Source of the DNA: Bernardetia sp.
Lineage (GTDB): Bacteria; Bacteroidota; Bacteroidia; Cytophagales; Bernardetiaceae
Direction: 5' to 3'
DNA length: 64,000 nucleotides
Assembly (NCBI GenBank): GCA_020630575.1
Contig: JAHDBD010000017.1
Span: 1 to 64,000, forward strand
Shown: one piece after another, positions 27,057 to 34,093 of the stretch
Layout: each line of letters opens with the position of its first letter
How positions within the stretch are numbered: the first letter of the stretch is position 1
Position numbers and translations under genes: made by a program
Notes under the pieces: generated by a model
Database searches by the model: none
What the model was told of the DNA's origin: nothing
The model's input: the letters and a program-made list of their open reading frames with translations, nothing else

Positions 27057-28274
27057 ATGAAAAATATTAAGCTACTATTTATTCTTTTCTCATTCTTATT
27101 AGTATCATGTACTACAAATAATTCGTCTCAAAATGAAAGTCAGTTGCTTGCAAACATTGCTGAAAATGAAAGTACTATAAATGATGAAGATACTACCAAC
27201 CTTTCAAGTACAGAAAAGGCAATAAAAAAAAATAAAGCTTTAGACGAAAGGCTAATTCCTCCTACCTTTGAGAGCAAACTACCTTGGCATCCAGCAGGAG
27301 AAAGGCATAATTATTCTATGCCTGATTTTAATAGAATATTTATCAATCCTTACCTAAAGTTTGTAGAATTTACCTTTTCTATTTCAGAAGCTGTAGAGGA
27401 TTCGCTCGGTACGAAAAATCTATTTCTTAAAGAGAAAGGAACAACAAAATTACCAGATGATATTATAAAACTCAAAAATCTTGAAAGATTAACTGTTGTG
27501 GGAGCTAATTTTTCTGATTTTAGCAAGGATATTGAAAAATTAGCACAGCTTCCAAAGTTGAAAGCATTGAGCTTAAAGAGTTGCAATATAACTTCAATTC
27601 CTTCCAATATTAATTTATTACAACAAGTAGAATCGATTGGCTTAAACTTCAATACTATAAAAGTTTTGCCTAATGAGATTTGTGAACTCAAAAATTTAGC
27701 TTACCTAAGTTTACTCAATAATCCTTTATACAAACTGCCTGATAATATAGGAAATTTAAAAAACTTAGAAGCTCTTCAGGTTGGGGGAACAAAAATAAGT
27801 ACCTTTCCAGAATCTATAGGAGATTGTGATAGGTTATTACACATCACAGCAAATGCATGTAGATTAGAAAAATTACCAGATTCATTTGGCGATATGGAAA
27901 ATCTAATGGATTTCAATTTTGGTTATAACAAAATAAAAGAATTACCTAATACTTTTGTGAATTTACCACGTCTTAGAATTGCTGACTTAGGAGGCAATAA
28001 ACTAAAATCACTTCCTGAAAATTTTGCTAAATTAGAAAATCTAATTACTTGTAATTTAAATAATAATCTATTTACAGAATTTCCTCTGCAACTTTTGGAG
28101 GTTAAAAACCTTTTGGGAATGAGTTTTAATAAAAATCAAATTAAATATATTCCTTTACAAGTAGTTGAGATGAAATATATGGATCAGATAATTTTTGATT
28201 CTGTCGACATTCGTCAAAGTAATTTAGACAGTATTGCTGTTTTGAATCCAAATATAAGATTATGGAAACAATAG
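27057..28274 (+). CDS. Leucine-rich-repeat lipoprotein
   Basis: A 405-residue surface or periplasmic lipoprotein. The signal sequence ends in LLVSC (lipobox). A low-complexity Asn/Ser/Glu linker (20-60) follows, then from about residue 130 to 370 about ten LRRs of the bacterial/plant-like pattern LxxLxxLxLxxNxLxxLPxxI (for example LKNLAYLSLLNNPLYKLPDNI and LPRLRIADLGGNKLKSLPENF). It is probably a protein-binding or adhesion module; no enzyme domain is attached. It is tandem with the SGNH protein downstream (78 bp gap). Confidence 0.85.
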   Translation: MKNIKLLFILFSFLLVSCTTNNSSQNESQLLANIAENESTINDEDTTNLSSTEKAIKKNKALDERLIPPTFESKLPWHPAGERHNYSMPDFNRIFINPYLKFVEFTFSISEAVEDSLGTKNLFLKEKGTTKLPDDIIKLKNLERLTVVGANFSDFSKDIEKLAQLPKLKALSLKSCNITSIPSNINLLQQVESIGLNFNTIKVLPNEICELKNLAYLSLLNNPLYKLPDNIGNLKNLEALQVGGTKISTFPESIGDCDRLLHITANACRLEKLPDSFGDMENLMDFNFGYNKIKELPNTFVNLPRLRIADLGGNKLKSLPENFAKLENLITCNLNNNLFTEFPLQLLEVKNLLGMSFNKNQIKYIPLQVVEMKYMDQIIFDSVDIRQSNLDSIAVLNPNIRLWKQ

Positions 28275-28352
28275 TATATTTTAATGAGCTAAATTACTAC
28301 ATTTGCTATACGAACATATACCTCTGATAAGTTTAGAAAGACAAAAATTTTA

Positions 28353-29855
28353 ATGAAAGAAAAATCAGTCGAACCATTACGCCCTCTTGTGCTTCTTTTT
28401 TATATTACTTGTATTTCGCTCGTAATAATGGTGCTTTCGCCTGTCGAAATTCCTATGAGTGAGAGTTTTACAATGAATGTTTTTACGCTTGATGATTTAA
28501 GTCCACTTCCTGATACAACCAAAAAGGAACTTGATTTTATTGCAGATATTCAGAGTAAAGTAGAAAATGCAGAAACTGTTCTTGTCGATACATTAGATTT
28601 TTCAGATGAAGACTCATTAAATTATGTCCAAGTAGAAGATACTGTTTTGCAAGAAGAGCGTTATGAGCCAGTTGTTCCTGCTCGTCAGGCAATAGAATTT
28701 CCACCCAATAATCCTGATGCGCTCAATGCTTTTTTTGCCTCTTTACAATCTCTTTCTAAAAAGCCTAATCTGATTCGAATTCTTCATTATGGAGATTCTC
28801 AGATTGAAGGTGACCGTATTAGTTCCTATTTGAGAGAGCGTTTTCAACATCGTTTTGGTGGTTGTGGAGTGGGGCTTGTTCCTGTTTATGTGCGTGGAAA
28901 TGTACGTGCGACACTTTTTACTAGTTATTCTCCCAATTGGACAAAATATGCTTATATAGACCAAAAGAAAAATCCTCGTCATAATAAATTAGGACTTCTG
29001 ACAGAATACGACCGTTTTACAAATCCTACTGATTCTCTACATTCAGAAATGAAACACGCTTGGGTTCGTTTTACAGATCCAAAACTAGGACACAAAAAGG
29101 CAACAACTATTGAAAATGTAAAATTTATTTATCGTTCTCCTTCTGCACCTTTGGCTTTTCAACTCAACTTGAATGGAGACGAAGTAATTGATAAATTAGA
29201 CCTTCCAAAAAATGAAAATTTGGCTATTCATAAAGTTCCTTTAAAGACTAATTTTAATAAAATACAGGTTCATTTGGGAAGTAAAGGAAATCCTGAAATT
29301 TTGGGAGTTGCTTTTGATTGTAATACAGGAGTTGCTTTGGATAATGTTTCTATTCGTGGAAGTTCGGGTTTTGAGATTCCTCGCATGAATCGTGATTTTA
29401 TGAAACAACAAGTAGAAGCTCTTCAAGTAAAGTTGATTGTTGTACAGTTTGGTGTAAATATTAGTGGAGAAGGGAATTATAGTCTTTCATATTATGAAAG
29501 AATGTTTTATCGCCAGTATAATTATTTAAAATCTTTGCATCCAGATGCTTGTGTTTTGGTGGTAAGTGTTTCGGATAGAGCCAGAAAAAAAGGAACTCAT
29601 TTTGAATCATATCCAAGTGTAGAAGTAATTAGACAAGCTCAAAAAAATGCAGCTATGAAAGCAGGATGTGCATTTTGGGATTTGCGTGATGCCATGGGAG
29701 GACAAAATTCGATGAGTTCTTGGGTAAATAATAAACCTTCATTAGCACAAAGCGATTATACACATTTTAATGCAAGAGGTGCAAAACTAGTAGGCGAAAT
29801 GCTTTACAACGCTCTCAATAATGCTTATGATGATTATAAAAAGCAAGTTCAGTAA
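28353..29855 (+). CDS. SGNH/GDSL-type hydrolase with N-terminal membrane anchor
   Basis: A 500-residue protein. One hydrophobic segment (11-29) anchors it or acts as signal. Residues 30-130 are a low-complexity acidic linker. The SGNH domain begins with ILHYGDSQIEGDR (Ser149 as nucleophile), continues through VVQFGVNIS (in place of the usual GxND block) and ends with DYTHFNARGAKLVG (Asp468, His471). Relatives act on acylated cell-wall polysaccharide or exopolysaccharide, often next to MBOAT O-acyltransferases; none is present here. Esterase activity is therefore an inference from motifs, and the unusual block III suggests a divergent active site. Confidence 0.8.
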   Translation: MKEKSVEPLRPLVLLFYITCISLVIMVLSPVEIPMSESFTMNVFTLDDLSPLPDTTKKELDFIADIQSKVENAETVLVDTLDFSDEDSLNYVQVEDTVLQEERYEPVVPARQAIEFPPNNPDALNAFFASLQSLSKKPNLIRILHYGDSQIEGDRISSYLRERFQHRFGGCGVGLVPVYVRGNVRATLFTSYSPNWTKYAYIDQKKNPRHNKLGLLTEYDRFTNPTDSLHSEMKHAWVRFTDPKLGHKKATTIENVKFIYRSPSAPLAFQLNLNGDEVIDKLDLPKNENLAIHKVPLKTNFNKIQVHLGSKGNPEILGVAFDCNTGVALDNVSIRGSSGFEIPRMNRDFMKQQVEALQVKLIVVQFGVNISGEGNYSLSYYERMFYRQYNYLKSLHPDACVLVVSVSDRARKKGTHFESYPSVEVIRQAQKNAAMKAGCAFWDLRDAMGGQNSMSSWVNNKPSLAQSDYTHFNARGAKLVGEMLYNALNNAYDDYKKQVQ

Positions 29856-29887
29856 AAAGTAGGAATTCTAATTTTATATTTTAACCG

Positions 29888-30015
29888 TAAACGAGGCGTA
29901 AAGCCGTCGTTTAGGTGTATAAAATCCTCGTTTACGGCTGCCTAAACGACGGTTGAAGATAAGAAATACTAACCGAAATATGAACAATAAACGAGGCTTG
30001 AAGCCGTCGTTTAGG
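29888..30015. repeat. Cluster of three imperfect-palindrome repeats
   Basis: Copy 1 (29888-29915) and copy 3 (29988-30015) are direct repeats of a 28-bp unit, TAAACGAGGC-(5-6 nt)-GCCGTCGTTTAGG, exactly 100 bp apart; the centre is GTAAA in one and TTGAA in the other. Copy 2 (29926-29952) is related but inverted. Each can fold into a hairpin with a TAAACGA/TCGTTTA stem. The form recalls REP/REPIN sequences. Confidence 0.75.
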
Positions 30016-30100
30016 AAAAAAAAACACTACTTTACCGTATCTGTCTAAAAATAAACTTCATTCAAAACCATTTTTGATTTTCTATGGTATTGATGTTTTG

Positions 30101-30126
30101 GTATGAGTGTTCTGTGTGTCACAGAA
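30101..30126. repeat. 26-bp direct repeat, left copy, with TTCTGTG/CACAGAA palindrome
   Basis: GTATGAGTGTTCTGTG followed by TGTCACAGAA. It contains the palindrome TTCTGTG-TGT-CACAGAA (30110-30126). It matches 23 of 26 bases at 30793-30818 on the other side of the 177-residue gene. Confidence 0.75.
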
Positions 30127-30204
30127 ATGGGTATTTTTTTATAAACCTGATATTTTTTGTATCTTGAAAGAACAAACTCAAAATATTACTAATAGTAAAA
30201 AATT

Positions 30205-30738
30205 ATGGAAATAGATTACAATTACATTGAAAAATCATTTATCTCATTTCTTAAAGAACGATTAGGTCTATTTCACAGTAAATGTGTATTTTTTTCTCAA
30301 GGATTGATTAATAAAAAATTAGAATTTCAAATTCTCAACATTATGGGAAATTATTCAAGTGATGATTGCTTAAATTCAAAAACGTTTTTATATGTTGTTT
30401 CTGAAACTATTATGCTTGATTTAAAAAATAATCATGAGAATCAGCAAATTAAAAATTTGGAAAGAAGGCTAAACTTACCACCAACAGATAATGATTCAAT
30501 TAATATTAATAATATAAGAATTATTAGAGAGTATGATTTGCTAATTTATATATACATCAACTCAGTAAAAGGAGCAGCTTCTGAATTTAAACGTAACAAT
30601 ATTGGAACAAGAGTATCAAGTTTACTTCATATACCAAAAGAATTAGAAGAATGGAATCCTAAAGAAAATGAATTACGAGCCTTCTTGGTAAGACTTTACT
30701 TTTATAATCGTTATAAATTGGACGTTCAAGCAAGTTAA
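30205..30738 (+). CDS. Unrecognised 177-residue protein in a repeat-bracketed cassette
   Basis: I do not recognise this family. The protein is mostly helical by composition, rich in Asn, Ile, Leu and Lys, without signal peptide, membrane segment or metal-binding motif. Noticeable segments are FISFLKERLGLFHSKCVFFSQ, DCLNSKTFLYVVSETIMLDL and the C-terminal ELRAFLVRLYFYNRYKLD. It lies between 26-bp direct repeats and is convergent with the DUF4365-HEAT gene (113 bp between stops), so the two could form a module, though opposite strands argue against a simple operon. A tempting comparison is small helper genes next to defence nucleases; nothing in the sequence proves it. Confidence 0.6.
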   Translation: MEIDYNYIEKSFISFLKERLGLFHSKCVFFSQGLINKKLEFQILNIMGNYSSDDCLNSKTFLYVVSETIMLDLKNNHENQQIKNLERRLNLPPTDNDSININNIRIIREYDLLIYIYINSVKGAASEFKRNNIGTRVSSLLHIPKELEEWNPKENELRAFLVRLYFYNRYKLDVQAS

Positions 30739-30762
30739 TTTTAAAAACTCTTGCCTTCCTCC

Positions 30763-30818
30763 CTGTTCTGTGGCACAACAGAACAGTTGTTAGTATGAGT
30801 ATTCTGTGTAGCACAGAA
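30763..30818. repeat. Right-hand repeat cluster of the cassette
   Basis: The hairpin CTGTTCTGT-GGCACA-ACAGAACAG (30763-30786) is followed by the right copy of the 26-bp repeat (30793-30818), which holds TTCTGTG-TAG-CACAGAA (30802-30818). It separates the two convergent genes and may also terminate transcription. Confidence 0.75.
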
Positions 30819-30851
30819 CACGGAATTTGAACAGGAAAACAGGTATTTACT

Positions 30852-33215
30852 TTATTTATAAAATGCTTTTACAGCATTTCTAATAGTTTCACTATGATGA
30901 TGTTCTAAAGATTTTACTCGTTTAGAAACATCATGATCATTTTTGAATATTATTAGATTTTGAATAATTAGACCATAATAATTTTCTAAATATTGGTTGT
31001 TAAGTAAATTCAATAAGGCTACTTTGCAATTTTCAGAAGAAACTTTACCAAGTATTCTCACTTTATAATTAAAATTCTCAATATTATCTATCTGATTATT
31101 TTGCAAATCCTGTATAATCAAGTCAGCAGATTCATTAGGAAACTTGTCAAATAAAAATCTAAGAAAATCCCTATTATTTCTATAACCAGATTGATAATAG
31201 TGGTTTTTCACTATTAGTTGAAGGTTTTGTATAAATAATGACTTCATTTCTATATCCTGTAATGGAAAGTCTACAAGTTCAGCAGCTTTATATACAAAAT
31301 CAAATGATTTTGGATTAGACAATTTTGTCTTAACATAATTGGGTATTTCATTTTTAAATTTTTCTAGTAGAAGTTCTTTAATTTTTTTAGAAGCTGAATA
31401 ATGACACTTTTGAAATGTATTATTTAAAACTTCAAATGTTATAACTTCAGGAAGATATTCATTCAAATATATAACTATTGATATATGTTCAGATATAAAA
31501 TCTATATTCTGCTTTGTTAAAGTTTCAAGTAACCTTTCTGATTTATAATTAGCTATTATGCCAAAAACTCTCATCATTTTTTCCTCAATGATATAACTTT
31601 TGTTTTCCAAAAAAAGTAAAAAAATATCAATAAGTTTTTCTGCATTTTCAGCATTATGCCTCGTAAACATCAATTCTAAACCTTTCATTAAAAAGGTATT
31701 ATTCTCCGTTCTGTAACCTTTGTTTATAAGCTCTAAAGCAATATTGACTTTATCATTCTCCGTCAAGAAATCTTTTTCGAAATGGATTATGTGATGAGCT
31801 TCATTACTGATTGTTTGATTTTCGTCTAAGAAATATTTTATAATTATGTTTTTATTGATATGTGATAAACCTAGCTCTTTGATATAGAATAGTATACTGA
31901 TTTTCAGAGAATTAGTCGTAGTTTTTTTAGATACAGTAAATAAATCTTTACTAAATTTATCATCTTCGCATAAGGCATACAAGTATATTACACTAGCATC
32001 GTACAATTCATTTTTGCCATACTCTTTCAATATTTTTCTAAAATCAGTTTTAGATAGTCCTATTTCAAATAAAGCTTTGCAGGCTTCTTTTCTAACTAAA
32101 TTGTAACCTTCTGAATCTATACCAAAAGACATCATAGGAATCAAATCTTCTTTTGCCTTTTTTATTTTTAAAGCCTTTGCAAAACGTATAATAGGTAGTA
32201 ATAAATAAGTTGTTTGATGCTTAATTAACTCCCTTATTGCTGGATAGACTTTTTCAGATTTGAGTTCAGCTAGTCCATCAAATAAAAAGTCTAAAAAAGT
32301 ATGTTTAAAGCCTACATGGGTTTGGCTAAATTCAAATAAATTTAAATTTCTCTGAATACATTTTACTATTTCAGTCTCAGCTTCTTTGATTTGAAAAAGG
32401 GTAATTATATCTAAAACATGATGCTGTGTTATCCTATTACTCGTATTTCTAAAAACTTCAATAATTCCTTTTATTAATTCGTTGGGTAGTTTATCAGCAC
32501 TAGAATAATTTCTTATAGTAATCATGTTTTCAAACTCATTAAATATCTCTCCATCTTTTGGAGTTAAAATATTTATAGTATGTTCTTCCTCGTGTTCTGA
32601 ATATCTAATACGAATTAAATTTCTTGCCTTTATCTGTTTGGATTGGTCAGGGCTTCTTAAAAGTTCTAGATAGTTATTTATTTCATTTGAATGATGAAAA
32701 AGCAAAGGGAATGCACTTTTGTAGTTTTCAAACCATTCATTTAGCTCTTCTAAAGGAGTTTCTCTTAAATCGGAGTTTTCTATAACTTCTGGTAATAACA
32801 GTTGTCCTACATTGTTCTCATCAATACAATTTTTCAGTGGAATATTTATACTAATTGTTTTCTGATTATCTGATATTTTTAACTCATTTTCAATTAGTTC
32901 TCTAGTAATTCTTAAAAAGAATAACTTATTCCTACGAGCATCTGTCATGAATAAAAAAACAGGCTGGCTCTCTTTAAGCCATTTATAAATAGTGCTTATT
33001 TCTACTGGAAGTGAAAGTATATGGTCACCTTTGTAGGTAGGTTTATCACTAGCTTTAGATTGTATGTAGAATTTACATTCTTCTTTGGTTCTTAATCGAC
33101 AATAAAAATCTAAACCTTTATCATGACTATACTTTTCTACAAAAGCTATATGACTTACAATGAGACTGGTCAAGAGTTCTCCTTTATCTCCTGTTATATC
33201 AGTAGCGTTACTCAT
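30852..33215 (-). CDS. DUF4365-like nuclease domain fused to HEAT-type repeats
   Basis: A 787-residue soluble protein. The first ~150 residues resemble DUF4365, a PD-(D/E)XK-fold domain: GDKGELLTSL (E13), HDKGLDFYCRL (D36), CKFYIQSKAS (Q52-x-K54), then LSLPVEISTIYKWLKESQPVFLFMTDARRNKLFFLRI, the strand region following the active site. From about residue 175 to the end it is a long array of helical repeats of HEAT character (for example VYPAIRELIKHQTTYLLLPIIRFAKALK, LVRKEACKALFEIGL). DUF4365 domains are frequent in anti-phage and other conflict genes. A nuclease with a HEAT sensing scaffold is therefore a reasonable guess. There is no helicase, NTPase or toxin partner except possibly the 177-residue convergent gene. 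Confidence 0.7.
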   Translation of the reverse strand: MSNATDITGDKGELLTSLIVSHIAFVEKYSHDKGLDFYCRLRTKEECKFYIQSKASDKPTYKGDHILSLPVEISTIYKWLKESQPVFLFMTDARRNKLFFLRITRELIENELKISDNQKTISINIPLKNCIDENNVGQLLLPEVIENSDLRETPLEELNEWFENYKSAFPLLFHHSNEINNYLELLRSPDQSKQIKARNLIRIRYSEHEEEHTINILTPKDGEIFNEFENMITIRNYSSADKLPNELIKGIIEVFRNTSNRITQHHVLDIITLFQIKEAETEIVKCIQRNLNLFEFSQTHVGFKHTFLDFLFDGLAELKSEKVYPAIRELIKHQTTYLLLPIIRFAKALKIKKAKEDLIPMMSFGIDSEGYNLVRKEACKALFEIGLSKTDFRKILKEYGKNELYDASVIYLYALCEDDKFSKDLFTVSKKTTTNSLKISILFYIKELGLSHINKNIIIKYFLDENQTISNEAHHIIHFEKDFLTENDKVNIALELINKGYRTENNTFLMKGLELMFTRHNAENAEKLIDIFLLFLENKSYIIEEKMMRVFGIIANYKSERLLETLTKQNIDFISEHISIVIYLNEYLPEVITFEVLNNTFQKCHYSASKKIKELLLEKFKNEIPNYVKTKLSNPKSFDFVYKAAELVDFPLQDIEMKSLFIQNLQLIVKNHYYQSGYRNNRDFLRFLFDKFPNESADLIIQDLQNNQIDNIENFNYKVRILGKVSSENCKVALLNLLNNQYLENYYGLIIQNLIIFKNDHDVSKRVKSLEHHHSETIRNAVKAFYK

Positions 33216-33294
33216 AAACCTTATTTTTAATTCTTCAAAAATTATTTAATAGAAAACGAAAAAATCAAAAATAAGGTTATCTATATTATACTAC

Positions 33295-33380
33295 CTACTG
33301 CGCCAAATTAAATCTAACCTGCACACCAAAAGCAGCATTATAACGAGGAAAGGAATTACTAAGCCTTGGACGGTTAATAG
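33295..33380 (-). pseudogene. Detached second copy of the sprA 3' end
   Basis: These 86 bases match 34094-34179, the last 28 codons of sprA with its TAG stop, at 77 positions. Translated on the minus strand they give INRPRLSNSFPRYNAAFG then VQVRFNLAQ and stop; intact SprA has T instead of one A. Of nine base differences, seven are synonymous and two fall in the single Thr/Ala codon. There is no start and no upstream reading, so it is not expressed as a gene. It is separated from sprA by the RAYT module. Confidence 0.9.
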
Positions 33381-33386
33381 AAATTC

Positions 33387-33420
33387 AAACCTATAAGGTT
33401 TTCAAAAACCTTATAGGTTT
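33387..33420. repeat. RAYT-flanking palindrome, downstream copy
   Basis: AAACCTATAAGGTTT (33387-33401) and its complement (33406-33420) around the loop TCAA. Arms are identical to those at 34054-34087. It starts 6 bases after the end of the sprA-like segment and lies 10 bases beyond the RAYT stop. Confidence 0.85.
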
Positions 33421-33430
33421 AACTAAAAGT

Positions 33431-34027
33431 TTACTCAAACTCTAGTTCTTCTTTCAATGCAGCCACGTTTTCTTTGTGAAACTCTCTAAAAGCATTTTTA
33501 TCTCCAAACCATTCTATTACCTCGGTTCTTTTGATTTTAGTTGTTTTCTCTGATAAAAAAGCATCGTAAGATGAATAAATCCACTCGTTCATCTTTTGGC
33601 AAAATCGATGATGGACAGGATTTTGATGAATATAGTTGATGAGTGTAGTATAATAACTCTCTTCTGTTACAGCTATGCGTTTGGTGAAGTCCAAAAAGAG
33701 TGCACCCTTACGCTTGTATCTGATATTATACGATTTGGCATAACTATTTAAAAAATTACTAAGATGTTGCATTACTAATTTGTGTACATCACCTTTGTAT
33801 TTAGGTAGTTTTTTTAGTTCATCTTCGTCTTTTATACGTATCAAAAAATGAAAATGGTTCGGCATTAAACAATAACAATATGTTTCCCAAACTTGGCTCA
33901 TATAAAGGTCGTAGCGTTTGAGGAAATAGCGAAAGTTATCATCATTACGAAACAAGTTTTCACTTCCAACAGCATGATTAAAAACATGATAGAATGTATC
34001 AGCTTCAAAGCTATCTTGGTATTTCAT
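33431..34027 (-). mobile_element. REP-associated tyrosine transposase (RAYT, Y1/HUH)
   Basis: A 198-residue HUH single-strand transposase of the IS200/IS605 Y1 superfamily, RAYT branch. HFH (58-60) in CLMPNHFHFLIR is the HUH metal motif, and Tyr132 in NYIHQNPV is the likely nucleophile. The N-terminal YHVFNHAVGSENLF is typical ('YHVxxRgxxxxxlF'). The frame is complete, so it may be active. RAYTs move or maintain short palindromes instead of themselves being mobile as classical IS; here identical 34-bp palindromes stand on both sides (33387-33420 and 34054-34087), the expected REP/RAYT layout. The whole unit, 33387-34087, sits exactly between the two copies of the sprA 3' end. Confidence 0.92.
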
Positions 34028-34053
34028 TTTTGCTAAGATTTAAACTTGTATTT

Positions 34054-34087
34054 AAACCTATAAGGTTTTCAGAAACCTTATAGGTTT
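34054..34087. repeat. RAYT-flanking palindrome, upstream copy
   Basis: AAACCTATAAGGTTT (34054-34068) and its complement (34073-34087) around TCAG. Ends 6 bases before the sprA stop codon, so it may also act as the sprA terminator on the minus strand. Confidence 0.85.
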
Positions 34088-34093
34088 TAAAGA

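Larger units (their letters stand above)
29856..30204. other. Repeat-rich intergenic stretch
   Basis: Contains three copies of a TAAACGAGGC...GCCGTCGTTTAGG repeat (29888-30015) and the left member of the 26-bp direct repeat pair around the next gene (30101-30126). No gene is seen. Confidence 0.7.
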
